A stretch of DNA of 64,000 nucleotides from Comamonas sp. lk (GCF_900564145.1 NZ_UOOB01000001.1:2978754-3042753), one strand, 5' to 3'. Numbered from the stretch's first letter, positions 52,133 through 60,916 are shown. Program-made: numbers and translations. The notes: a model not told the origin generated them from the sequence alone.

Positions 52133-52190
52133 AGCTTTTCAAGCTTCCAGCCCTTACCCAATAAGCGCTGGAAGCTATTATTTTTAAAGC
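52133..52190. repeat. Dispersed intergenic inverted repeat, copy after the cupin gene
   Basis: AGCTTCCAGC (52142-52151) and GCTGGAAGCT (52167-52176) are perfect inverses with CTTA/TAAG next to the loop, followed by ATTATTTTT. The T-run allows termination on the plus strand. Confidence 0.65.
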
Positions 52191-52329
52191 CGACCGTCGC
52201 CATCAGGCCTCTGGTCTGCCCCTGCAAATCGGCGCCTGCTGACGCTTGCATCGCTAGTGCAAACCGCGGCCCTGTGTTTAAGATGCCTGCAGAGGAAAAA
52301 ACAGTTGCGTTGCTCTCAAGGAGTTATCC

Positions 52330-53421
52330 ATGATGAAGCTGCCCGGACAAGACATTCTCATCCTCGGTGCCGGCAAGATTGGCTCGACCATCGCCGACAT
52401 GGCCGCCGAGCTGCATGGTGCCACCGTCACGCTGGCCGATATGCAGCCCCCATCGACCAGCAACGATGCGCAGATCCGGACGCTGCAGCTGGACATACAG
52501 GACGACGCGGCACTGGCTGCGGTGTTACAGCAACATTCCCTGGTCATCAACGCCCTGCCCTATTTTTGCGCCGCGCGCGTAGCCCAGGCTGCTGCGCTGC
52601 ATGGCGTGCACTACTTTGATCTGACCGAAGACGTGGCCGCCATGCGCGCCATCCAGGCGCTGGCGCCACAGGCGCGCTCGGTGCTGATGCCGCAGTGCGG
52701 CCTGGCCCCGGGGCTGATAGGCATTCTGGGCGGCCATCTGGCCCAGCAGTTTGACGAACTCTTCGATCTGCAACTGCGCGTGGGCGCGCTGACCCGCCAT
52801 GCCACCAATGCGCTGCGCTACCACTTCACCTGGAGCGTGGACGGGGTCATCAACGAGTACTGCAAGCCCTGCAACACCATTGCCAACGGCCAGCCCGTCA
52901 CCGTGCCTCCGCTGGAGAATGTGGAAACGTTGATTCTGGATGGCGAGAGCTTCGAAGCCTTCAACACCTCGGGCGGCCTGGGCACGCTGTGCGAGACGCT
53001 GCAAGGCCGCGTGCGCAATCTGAACTACAAGACCATACGCCACCCCGGCCACCGCGACGCCATGCATTTGCTGCTGCACGGTCTGCGCCTGATAGAGCGG
53101 CGCGATCTGCTGCGCCAGGTGCTAGAAGGCGCCGTGCCCCACAGCCGTGACGACATGGTGGTGATCGCAGCCATGGCCACCGGCATGCGGAGTGCAAAGC
53201 TGGAGCAACTGACCCGCAGCGCCCGCATCTACGGCGCTACGCTGCGCGGCAAGCAGCGCACAGCCATCGAGCTGACCACCGCTGCCGGCATGCTGGGCGC
53301 GGTGGAGCTGTTTGCGACGGGCAAGCTGCCGCAGCAGGGCTTTGTGCGCCAGGAGCAATGCACGCTTGACGATTTGATGGCGACCCGCGTGGGCTCCTAT
53401 TTTCAAGGCATGGTGAATTGA
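52330..53421 (+). CDS. Saccharopine dehydrogenase-like protein
   Basis: A 363-residue oxidoreductase with an N-terminal Rossmann fold (ILILGAGKIGSTIADMAAE) and the saccharopine dehydrogenase catalytic region (YFDLTEDVAAMRAI, then MPQCGLAPGLIGILGGHLA). AAGGAG precedes ATG 52330. With the ALDH7 enzyme encoded 40 bp downstream, a role in lysine catabolism to alpha-aminoadipate is likely, but no lysine-ketoglutarate reductase gene is seen, so lysine dehydrogenase-type chemistry is also possible. Confidence 0.83.
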   Translation: MMKLPGQDILILGAGKIGSTIADMAAELHGATVTLADMQPPSTSNDAQIRTLQLDIQDDAALAAVLQQHSLVINALPYFCAARVAQAAALHGVHYFDLTEDVAAMRAIQALAPQARSVLMPQCGLAPGLIGILGGHLAQQFDELFDLQLRVGALTRHATNALRYHFTWSVDGVINEYCKPCNTIANGQPVTVPPLENVETLILDGESFEAFNTSGGLGTLCETLQGRVRNLNYKTIRHPGHRDAMHLLLHGLRLIERRDLLRQVLEGAVPHSRDDMVVIAAMATGMRSAKLEQLTRSARIYGATLRGKQRTAIELTTAAGMLGAVELFATGKLPQQGFVRQEQCTLDDLMATRVGSYFQGMVN

Positions 53422-53461
53422 CGCCTTGATGCCCTCTCACCCACTTCAACACCAGGTGCCC

Positions 53462-54994
53462 ATGACTGAAACTTCCTTCACCGACTTTCAGGCCGTCTTG
53501 AAGCGCTGCGGCATTGATCTGCCCAGCTACCAGGGCAACGAGATCAGCGTGCGCTCGCCCATCGACGGGGCCGAACTTGCCCGGCTGGCCGCCCAGCCCG
53601 CAGCGGCCATGCCGGCCGTGATGGAGCGCGCAACGCAGGCCTTTGAGCAGTGGCGTCTGGTGCCCGCGCCCGTGCGCGGCGCGCTGGTACGGCTCTGGGG
53701 CGAGGAGCTGCGCCGCTGCAAGGCGGACATAGGCCATGTGATCTCGCGTGAAGTGGGCAAGATAGCTCAGGAAGGCCTGGGCGAAGTGCAGGAAGGCGTG
53801 GACATCTGCGAATATGCCGTGGGCCTGTCGCGCCAGCTGCATGGCAAGACCATTGTTTCTGAGCGGCCCGGCCACCGCATCATGGAGCAATACCACCCGC
53901 TGGGGCCGGTGGCCGTTATCACGGCCTTCAACTTTCCCAGTGCCGTATTTGCCTGGAATGCAGCTTTGGCTCTGGTCTGCGGCGATCCGGTGGTCTTCAA
54001 GCCTTCGGAAAAAGCGCCGCTGTCGGGCCTGGCCACCTTCAAGGCGCTGGAACGCGCCATAGAGCAATTCACGGCCCAGTTCGGCAACCAGGCGCCGCCG
54101 GGGCTGGCGCAGATCGTGCTGGGCGGCAGCGGTGTGGCCGAAGTGCTGGTGGACAGCCCTCAGATAGCCTTGGTGTCGGCCACCGGCTCCAGCCGCATGG
54201 GCCGAGCCGTGGGGCCCAAGGTGGCAGCGCGCTTTGGCAAACGCATTCTGGAGCTGGGCGGCAACAACGCCATGGTGGTCACCCCGGCCGCCGATCTGGA
54301 CTTGGCCGTGCGTGCGATTGTCTTCAGCGCCGTAGGCACGGCCGGTCAGCGCTGCACCTCGCTGAGGCGCTTGATCGTGCACCGCGATGTGAAACCGGCG
54401 CTGCTGGAAAAGCTGCTCAAGGCTTACAGCAGCCTGCGCATAGGCGATCCACTGCAAAACGACACCCTGGTCGGCCCGCTGATCGATGCCTCAGCTTTTG
54501 CGGCCATGCAGCAGGCCATCGCCCAGGCCTTTCAGCAGGGCGGCAAGCTCTTGACCGGCGGCCAGCGCCTGCTGGAGCAGCAGTTCCCCCAGGGCTTTTA
54601 CGCCGCACCCGCCATTGTGGACATGCCGGCACAAACCGCCATCGTGCAGCAGGAAACCTTTGCCCCCCTGCTCTATGTGCTCAGCTATGAGGCGCTGGAG
54701 CAAGCCATTGCCTGCAACAACGACGTGCCCCAGGGTCTGTCCTCCTGCATCTTCTCCAACGACCTGCGCGAGGTGGAAAGCTTTCTGAGCGCGGCCGGTT
54801 CTGACTGCGGCATGGCAAACGTCAACATAGGCCCCAGCGGGGCCGAGATTGGCGGCGCTTTTGGCGGCGAGAAAGAAACCGGGGGCGACCGTGAAAGCGG
54901 CTCGGACGCCTGGAAGCAATACATGCGCCGCACCACCAACACCATCAACTTCTCGCGCGAGTTGCCGTTGGCCCAGGGAATTCATTTCGGTTGA
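53462..54994 (+). CDS. Aldehyde dehydrogenase, ALDH7 type (alpha-aminoadipic semialdehyde dehydrogenase-like)
   Basis: A 510-residue NAD(P)-dependent enzyme. The catalytic Cys is C298 (GQRCTSLRRL) and the general base Glu is E264 (LELGGNNAMVV). The antiquitin-like sequence NFPSAVFAWNAALALVCGD and the C-terminal INFSRELPLAQGIHF match ALDH7, which oxidises aminoadipate semialdehyde to aminoadipate. ATG 53462 starts the homologous region. The saccharopine-dehydrogenase-like gene upstream supports a lysine route. Confidence 0.88.
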   Translation: MTETSFTDFQAVLKRCGIDLPSYQGNEISVRSPIDGAELARLAAQPAAAMPAVMERATQAFEQWRLVPAPVRGALVRLWGEELRRCKADIGHVISREVGKIAQEGLGEVQEGVDICEYAVGLSRQLHGKTIVSERPGHRIMEQYHPLGPVAVITAFNFPSAVFAWNAALALVCGDPVVFKPSEKAPLSGLATFKALERAIEQFTAQFGNQAPPGLAQIVLGGSGVAEVLVDSPQIALVSATGSSRMGRAVGPKVAARFGKRILELGGNNAMVVTPAADLDLAVRAIVFSAVGTAGQRCTSLRRLIVHRDVKPALLEKLLKAYSSLRIGDPLQNDTLVGPLIDASAFAAMQQAIAQAFQQGGKLLTGGQRLLEQQFPQGFYAAPAIVDMPAQTAIVQQETFAPLLYVLSYEALEQAIACNNDVPQGLSSCIFSNDLREVESFLSAAGSDCGMANVNIGPSGAEIGGAFGGEKETGGDRESGSDAWKQYMRRTTNTINFSRELPLAQGIHFG

Positions 54995-55151
54995 ACGTAG
55001 ACTTGAGCAAAGTGCTCACGAATCTGCGGCAACTGGGCTTGATGACAGCCTGACGAATAGGCACGAATAAAGCTTTGTCACCAAACTGCGATTGAACTTG
55101 CGCCGCAAGCGGGTGACAATGTGCTATTGCCGCTTTCGCCAAGGTGCTGTC

Positions 55152-55484
55152 ATGGACCACAAACACTCCACGCCCGCCCGCGCTCTGGATGTCGCTCCGT
55201 TCGGCGCCAAGCTCTCATGCGCACATTCCAGCGTACTCTTCAAGGCGGCAGATCTGGAAGTCATTCGCGTGGTACTGCGCACCGGCCAGACCCTACCGCC
55301 GCATAGAGTGCCGGGCAGTGTCAGCTTGCACTGTCTTGAGGGGCGTCTTGAAGTGCTGATCGGCCAGAGCATCCATGAGCTGGGCCCCAAGCAGCTGATG
55401 CATTTGCCATCCAATATGCCGCATGCCGTGCGCGCCATAGAAGACTCTTCGGCCATTGCCACCATTGTGCTCTGCGACCTGTAG
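55152..55484 (+). CDS. Small cupin-domain protein, paralogue B
   Basis: A 110-residue single cupin of the same length as the one at 51717-52049 and aligned over the entire chain (LEVIRVVLRTGQTLPPHRVPG, HCLEGRLEVLIGQ and MHLPSNMPHAV). It likewise keeps one His in each cupin motif. AAGGTG lies 6 nt before ATG 55152. The two copies bracket the putative lysine genes, which suggests a duplication or a shared physiological context. Function unknown. Confidence 0.8.
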   Translation: MDHKHSTPARALDVAPFGAKLSCAHSSVLFKAADLEVIRVVLRTGQTLPPHRVPGSVSLHCLEGRLEVLIGQSIHELGPKQLMHLPSNMPHAVRAIEDSSAIATIVLCDL

Positions 55485-55604
55485 AGCGTCGAACACACCC
55501 CTTGATGCGTCGTTGCCCAGCCTTGCCGTACTGATGTACTGCCTGCGGCTTTGCGCCTCGCTTCAAACGCAAATCTTCGATTTGCTGGACCGTGTTGGCC
55601 GCTC

Positions 55605-56396
55605 TTAGCGCACCGGCAAGAACTGCAAAAACGGCCCGGCAACCAGTCCCTGGCCATAACCGATCACCGAGCGGCGATAGCGTTCGGTGGTGTAGCTGGC
55701 CAACAGATCCAGCCGGCCTATGATCTTGCCCATCTCGCGCTCGTAACTCAGATTGCTTTGCGCATCGCCAGCCTGATTGGACAACAGCAAAGGCTTGCCG
55801 TCTGGAGCCTTGCGCGAATTAAGTATCCAGTTGGCAATCTCCAGATTGCGCGCAGCATTGAACACATGTTGCGGATCCAGCCCATCGACCAGCGTGAACG
55901 AGGTGCGCCCACCATGGGCGGTGATGATGGTGTCGGCGGCAGCATAAACAAAAGCGGCCACCCTGTCCCCCGTGAACGTGGGCTGCAGCGCCAGCGAGAG
56001 CGCCGCCACATCGCGCTTTTCCTGCAGCTCCAGCCAGGGTTGGCGCTCCATGATGGCTATGCGCACATAGGCAACGGCGGCCTCGCGGCTGGCGGCCGTC
56101 TTCTTCCACTCTGCGGGGTTGCGGCGGTAGAGCTTGTCCATGAGAAGAAACAGGCTCTCCAGGTTCTCCTTCATGGCCAGCGTGGCCATACGGTTGCTAT
56201 CGGACTGCAGCAATTCCTTTGCATTGAAGTTCTCGCCTTCCACCTCGCCATGTTCTGTGGGTGCGCTGCTGCAACCAGTCAGGGCCAGAGCCATAGCCAT
56301 GACAAGCAGCAATGACAGCCAAGCCGTGCAGCGCCGTACCGGCGGGGTAGCGCAAAAACCGGTGGCTGCATGGGACGGGGCTCGTGCTGCGATCAT
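55605..56396 (-). CDS. Lipoprotein of unknown function
   Basis: A 263-residue predicted lipoprotein: after a basic N-terminus and a hydrophobic segment, the lipobox ALTGC places the acylated Cys near 42, followed by SSAPTEHGEVEG. The mature part is about 220 residues with helical, Ala-rich sequence (ENLESLFLLMDKLYRRNP). I do not recognise a family. The first ATG (56396) is used; a GTG two codons earlier opens the frame. It is separated from its neighbours by more than 100 bp. Confidence 0.72.
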   Translation of the reverse strand: MIAARAPSHAATGFCATPPVRRCTAWLSLLLVMAMALALTGCSSAPTEHGEVEGENFNAKELLQSDSNRMATLAMKENLESLFLLMDKLYRRNPAEWKKTAASREAAVAYVRIAIMERQPWLELQEKRDVAALSLALQPTFTGDRVAAFVYAAADTIITAHGGRTSFTLVDGLDPQHVFNAARNLEIANWILNSRKAPDGKPLLLSNQAGDAQSNLSYEREMGKIIGRLDLLASYTTERYRRSVIGYGQGLVAGPFLQFLPVR

Positions 56397-56508
56397 GGTC
56401 ACAACATAACAGCAGCCAAGCGATCAGCCCCTCGCAGTGCAGCTCTCGATTGTGATCAATCGTGAATGGAGTTCATGCCTGGCGTTTGAGGTGCAAGCTA
56501 CCCTGCCC

Positions 56509-57975
56509 TCAACGGTATTGCCTGAGCAATTGCTCCAGCAGCGTCCAGCTGGAAGCCTGGTCGGCCATGGACACCGGCACGCGCAGCATACGGCTGGGCG
56601 CCTGGCGCGGCGAAAACAGCACGCCCGGCGCCAGCAGCAGGTCATGCTCTGCCGCATGGCGGGCCAGCACCTCGGTGTCCATGCCGCAGTCCACCCAGGC
56701 AAAAGTACCGGCCACAGGCTCGAAAGCCGCATGACAAGCCAATTGCTCCAGCTTGCGCAGGCAGCGGCTGCGTGCCTTGTCCACGCGCTCGCGCAGGCGA
56801 TCCACATGCTTGCGGTAGCTGCCCTCGGCCAGAATGCGGTGCACGATCTGCTCGCTGGGCAAGGCCGAAGTCAGACCGCCGAGCAGCTTCAGATCCGTGA
56901 GCTGATAGATCAGCTCGGGCTTGGCTGCCACATAGCCCACACGCAGCCCGCCCGATAGGGTTTTGGAATAACCGCCCACCAGCAGCACCCGTTGCAGCCG
57001 GTCCAGCGTGGCCAGGCGGATCGGTGCGCCATGCAGAAAGTCGCTATAGGTATCGGCTTCCACCAGATAAAAACCATGGCGCTCCGCGATGCGCAGCACT
57101 TCGTGCGCCACACCGATGGACAAGGTCTGGCCTGTGGGGTTGTGCACCACGGTGTTGACGAAAAACAGCTTGGGCTGGTGCTGCTGCGCCAGACTCTCCA
57201 ATGCCTGCACATCGGGCCCGCCGGGCAGGCGCGGCACGCCGACAACATTCACCCCCATGGCGGTCAAGCGGCCAAAGATCAGAAACCAGCCCGGGTCTTC
57301 CACCAGCACCGTATCGCCGGCCTGCAAAAAGCTGCGCATGATGAGGTCCAGCCCATGGGTCACACCGCTGACGGTCATCAAATGGGTTTCGGGATGGGCG
57401 GGCACATCCTGCGCCTGAAGAATGGAAGCAATCTGCTGGCGCAAAGGCAGAAAGCCCTGAGGCACGCCATAGCTGAGCAAGCCGGGGCTCTGCGCCCGCG
57501 CAATCGAGCGCATGGCCGAGGTAATCATGTCCTCATCCATCCAGCTGGCAGGCAACAAGCCCGCGCCGCCCGAAAGTTCGGAGCCCGGGCGAAACATCCC
57601 ACGCAGCAGATAGGCGGTATCAAACGCCGTGCCTTGCGCAAGCGTCGTACCAGGCATGGCCGCAGGCGTGACCACGCTGCGCTGAGCGGCGACAAAAAAA
57701 CCGGCCCCACGGCGCGACTGCACCAGACCTTGGGCGGCCAGTCGGTCATAGGCCTGAACCACGGTATCGCGACTGACGGCCGCGCTTTCAGCCAGCGCCC
57801 GCACCGAAGGCAGACGCATGCCGGTGCGCAGGCCGTGGTTGCGTATCAGGCTGCCAAAGTGCTCCACCAATTGCTCTACCAGGCTGAGGCTGCTCGAGCG
57901 CAGCGGCTGCCAGCCCATGAAGGAGGCTTGGGAGGGCAGCGAGGCAGGCAGCACGAGATCAGCGGGGTTGCGCAT
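56509..57975 (-). CDS. MocR/PdxR family regulator (GntR HTH fused to aminotransferase)
   Basis: A 488-residue protein with an N-terminal GntR winged helix (NHGLRTGMRLPSVRALAESA, then AVSRDTVVQAYDRLAAQGLV, about 40-100) joined to a fold-type I aminotransferase domain. The PLP-binding Lys lies in VGGYSKTLSGGLRVGYV. MocR proteins sense PLP or amino acids and often regulate a divergent gene; here that is the LysE exporter 148 bp away. No aminotransferase activity is implied. Confidence 0.92.
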   Translation of the reverse strand: MRNPADLVLPASLPSQASFMGWQPLRSSSLSLVEQLVEHFGSLIRNHGLRTGMRLPSVRALAESAAVSRDTVVQAYDRLAAQGLVQSRRGAGFFVAAQRSVVTPAAMPGTTLAQGTAFDTAYLLRGMFRPGSELSGGAGLLPASWMDEDMITSAMRSIARAQSPGLLSYGVPQGFLPLRQQIASILQAQDVPAHPETHLMTVSGVTHGLDLIMRSFLQAGDTVLVEDPGWFLIFGRLTAMGVNVVGVPRLPGGPDVQALESLAQQHQPKLFFVNTVVHNPTGQTLSIGVAHEVLRIAERHGFYLVEADTYSDFLHGAPIRLATLDRLQRVLLVGGYSKTLSGGLRVGYVAAKPELIYQLTDLKLLGGLTSALPSEQIVHRILAEGSYRKHVDRLRERVDKARSRCLRKLEQLACHAAFEPVAGTFAWVDCGMDTEVLARHAAEHDLLLAPGVLFSPRQAPSRMLRVPVSMADQASSWTLLEQLLRQYR

Positions 57976-58051
57976 GGTGTTGACTTTCTATGGGCTTTCG
58001 CAAAGTGTATGGATAAAACAAGCAGGCCAGATTATTGAGTGGCCCATCAAG

Positions 58052-58068
58052 TGTACTGCTACTGTACA
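58052..58068. promoter_or_regulatory. Candidate MocR operator between the regulator and the LysE exporter
   Basis: TGTAC (58052-58056) and GTACA (58064-58068) are inverted around TGCTACT. It is central to the 148-bp divergent promoter region. MocR sites are often direct repeats, so this assignment is tentative. Confidence 0.4.
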
Positions 58069-58123
58069 GATCAATGCCATTAACATGAACAGCATCCCAG
58101 CCTTTTGATCCAAGGTGCTTCCC

Positions 58124-58741
58124 ATGACTGCCCTGCCCGACTCCCTCTCCTTTGTGCTGCCACTGGCCATGTTCGCCTTTGTCAGCTCCGTCACGCCCGG
58201 CCCCAACAATGTGATGCTCACGGCCTCGGGAGCCACTTTTGGCTACCGCCGCAGCGTGCCCCATATGCTGGGCATCTGCCTGGGAGTGGTGGTCATGGTG
58301 TTGCTGATTGGCGCGGGCCTGGGTGCCGTGTTTGAAGCCGAGCCGCGCCTGTACACCCTGCTCAAATATGTGGGCGCCGCGTATCTGGTCTGGCTGGCCT
58401 GGAAGATTGCGCGCTCGGGCAGCGTGGACCAAGGCCACGCGGGTCATCGCCCTTTCAGCTTCTGGCAGGCTGCGGCGTTTCAGTGGGTCAACCCCAAGGC
58501 CTGGATCATGGCCGTTGGCGTGGTTGCGACCTACACGCCACGCGAAGGCTTTTTTGCCAATCTGGTGCTCTCGGCCCTGGTGCTGGGCCTGGTGAACTAC
58601 CCCAGCATCAGCGTCTGGACGCTGTTCGGCAGCACCGTGGGCCGCGCCCTGCGCACGCCCCAGGCCTTGCGCAGCTTCAACTGGCTGATGGCGGGCTTGC
58701 TGATGCTGTCGCTGCTGCCCATCTTCATGGAGCGTGCCTGA
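58124..58741 (+). CDS. LysE/RhtB family amino acid exporter
   Basis: A 205-residue membrane protein with five or six helices. The N-terminal FAFVSSVTPGPNNVMLTASG is the LysE-family signature (PGPNN), and the C-terminal half contains NPKAWIMAVGVVATY. Such exporters release basic or neutral amino acids or their analogues. ATG 58124 has AAGGTG 7 nt upstream. The divergent MocR regulator suggests induction by an amino acid or PLP-linked signal. Confidence 0.9.
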   Translation: MTALPDSLSFVLPLAMFAFVSSVTPGPNNVMLTASGATFGYRRSVPHMLGICLGVVVMVLLIGAGLGAVFEAEPRLYTLLKYVGAAYLVWLAWKIARSGSVDQGHAGHRPFSFWQAAAFQWVNPKAWIMAVGVVATYTPREGFFANLVLSALVLGLVNYPSISVWTLFGSTVGRALRTPQALRSFNWLMAGLLMLSLLPIFMERA

Positions 58742-58776
58742 AGTAATTTTTCTTGAAACGTGAGCAGCCCTCGTGA

Positions 58777-59340
58777 CTACTCTTCGCTTTCGCTGGAATC
58801 ATCCGTTTGGGTTTTTTTGAATTTCAGGCCTGCAGCCTTCCATGCATCCCTGCCGCCACGATACCAATAGATATTGCTGTACCCAGCTTCCTTTGCGTGC
58901 AGAGCAGCGTTATAGGACAGCCAACATTTAGGGCCGTGGCAGTAAAAGACGACTGGAAGGCTTTTGTCGCCATTGGTGGATTTGGCAAGCAGCTTGGTGA
59001 ATTTTTCAAGCTCCAATCCAAACAACCGGTCTTCACCAGCTCCATTCGCGCTGATGGCGCCAGGAATGACGCCTTTGGCGCTGTAAACCACAAAGATTGC
59101 CGGCTTGGGATTGGCGGATTGCATCTCCATCAATTCCCTGGTGGTGATGACCTTTGCGCCAGGAATGGAGGTGGGTGTCGGTGCGCCGTAGCCTTGCGCG
59201 CGTGACCGCGGGGCATTGCTCGGTATGACACCGAAGTCCATGAGTTCGTCTGCGTACCCCACCTCTTGCGCAAAAGCCAACGCACTGCCCATGATCAATG
59301 CAACTGCGAGCAGGACGCGTCGAGTACAGCTTGTCGTCAT
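58777..59340 (-). CDS. Exported rhodanese-like protein with CHGPKCW active-site loop
   Basis: A 187-residue protein with a signal peptide (VLLAVALIMGSALAFAQ) and a rhodanese-like domain (about 60-180). The loop FYCHGPKCWLSYNAA carries Cys134 and Cys139, resembling the CXXCW-type rhodaneses found beside periplasmic oxidoreductases. It may handle sulfane sulfur or a redox step in the periplasm. ATG 59340 is used because AAGGATTCCTT precedes it. It lies 147 bp beyond selU on the same strand; no functional tie is shown. Confidence 0.8.
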   Translation of the reverse strand: MTTSCTRRVLLAVALIMGSALAFAQEVGYADELMDFGVIPSNAPRSRAQGYGAPTPTSIPGAKVITTRELMEMQSANPKPAIFVVYSAKGVIPGAISANGAGEDRLFGLELEKFTKLLAKSTNGDKSLPVVFYCHGPKCWLSYNAALHAKEAGYSNIYWYRGGRDAWKAAGLKFKKTQTDDSSESEE

Positions 59341-59487
59341 AAGGAATCCTTTCAAACATGAAAAAGGTTCTTATATTGAAAGCATCAAAAGGCCCACCTA
59401 ACACCAGCAAGACATGTCCATCAGCGCTTGATGGGCGTCGCCCAGAATAGCGGATTTCTCTTTATTCGTCGCGCACACCCGGTCTGG

Positions 59488-60549
59488 TCAAGCGGGCCGC
59501 TTCTCCAGCGCCAGCAGTTTCCCGGCCAGCGAGGCAATGCCCAGCTCCGACAAATCATCGGTTTCCAGCATGGCGCGCTTTGGCCATTGGGTGAAATGGT
59601 TGGACTGGGAGCGCTCATAGTGCGGGTCGTAGTGGCGCAGCATCAGCTCTTCAAACAAGGGGGCCAGGTTTTTCTCCAGCGCCCAGGCCTGCCAGCGGCC
59701 CACGGTCTCGTTGCCTTGCAGCTCCTTGAGCCAGCCCAGTTTTTGCGCCAACGCCTGCGGATCCTCGCCCAGATAGGCGTAGTCGCGCAGCAGATAGGAC
59801 AGGCGCGCCTCGGTGGTGGCGCGCACATCGATGACGGCAGCCTTGCGCATATGTTCCACCAGCACCAGGGGCACGCCCAGCCGGCCTATCTTGGCGCTTT
59901 CGCCCTCCAGGTACACCGGACGCGAGAGGTCGAAACGCTCCAGCTGTTCGGACAGCAGCGTCTCAAAGCGCTTCTGGCTGGGCTGCTCGATACCGGGCAG
60001 ATTGCCCAACAGCGAGCCCTTGTGGCTGGCATAGCCCTCCAAGTCCAGCACCTGCTCGCCATGCTCGGCCAGAGCATGCAGCACGCGGGTCTTGGCGCTA
60101 CCCGTGGCACCGCACAGCACGCGCAGCTGCAGCTGGGGCACCAGCGTTTCCAGCTGGCTGATCACATGGCCGCGAAAAGCCTTGTAGCCGCCGGCCAGTT
60201 GCTGGGCCTCCCAGCCTACCAGCCGCAGCCAGGTGACCATGGAGCCGCTGCGCAGGCCGCCACGCCAGCAATAGACCAGCGGCTTCCAGTTGGCAGGCTT
60301 GTCGGAAAAAGTTTCGCGCAGATGGCGCGCCAGATTGGCAGCCACCATGGCCGCCCCCAGGCGCTTGGCCTCGAACGGGCTGACCTGCTTGTAGATGGTG
60401 CCAATCTGCACGCGCTCTTCGTTGCTGAGCGCGGGGCAGTTGATGGCTCCGGGAAGGTGATCGAGTTCAAATTCGGCAGGCGTGCGGGCATCGATCAGCG
60501 TTTCAAACTGATGACGTTCCGGCACACGTACGGGCTGGCGATGGGACAC
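59488..60549 (-). CDS. selU: tRNA 2-selenouridine synthase SelU (MnmH)
   Basis: A 353-residue enzyme that replaces sulfur by selenium in the 2-thiouridine at the wobble position of tRNA-Lys, Glu and Gln, using selenophosphate from SelD. The N-terminal rhodanese domain has the catalytic Cys in LVYCWRGGLRSG (C94, matching C97 of E. coli), followed by a P-loop domain (CGATGSAKTRVLHAL). The start is GTG 60549, because upstream codons in the long open frame lack conserved sequence. It lies 33 kb from selD, and the window encodes tRNA-Gln as one potential substrate. Confidence 0.94.
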   Translation of the reverse strand: MSHRQPVRVPERHQFETLIDARTPAEFELDHLPGAINCPALSNEERVQIGTIYKQVSPFEAKRLGAAMVAANLARHLRETFSDKPANWKPLVYCWRGGLRSGSMVTWLRLVGWEAQQLAGGYKAFRGHVISQLETLVPQLQLRVLCGATGSAKTRVLHALAEHGEQVLDLEGYASHKGSLLGNLPGIEQPSQKRFETLLSEQLERFDLSRPVYLEGESAKIGRLGVPLVLVEHMRKAAVIDVRATTEARLSYLLRDYAYLGEDPQALAQKLGWLKELQGNETVGRWQAWALEKNLAPLFEELMLRHYDPHYERSQSNHFTQWPKRAMLETDDLSELGIASLAGKLLALEKRPA

Positions 60550-60916
60550 GGCAGGCGATCCATTTGTGCCACGGCCCGGCGTGGAGCTGCCTGGGCGGCA
60601 GCTCTCAAGGTTAGGGCGACAGCCAGACAGAGTCTGACCCGAGGCTAGGCATTGCGACAAGACCTGCGGCTGACAAGCGAGCGCAGGCACGGACAAGGAA
60701 TGGATCGAGCCTCGATACGCACAACGAACAGCCGCATGATGCGGGCGCCGCCTTCCCTGGAAGAGGCCTGCATTTTCGCAGAAGCCGCTACTGCAGGGCC
60801 TGGCGCTGCCTTAAAGCCGCACGGGGCGCAGTTGCCAGAACATCTGCGCCCCGTGCCTTGAAGCCCTAACTTCAATGAAAATGGGCTTCAGCCCTTTCCA
60901 GATATACGCATTGCGC
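60550..60916. other. Gene-free stretch between selU and the AGCS symporter gene
   Basis: About 370 bp with no supported gene. It contains a 12-bp perfect inverted repeat, CACGGGGCGCAG (60820-60831) with CTGCGCCCCGTG (60844-60855), around a 12-nt loop. No T-run follows on either strand, so a strong terminator is not clear; it may still define the 3' end of the symporter mRNA on the minus strand. Confidence 0.5.
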
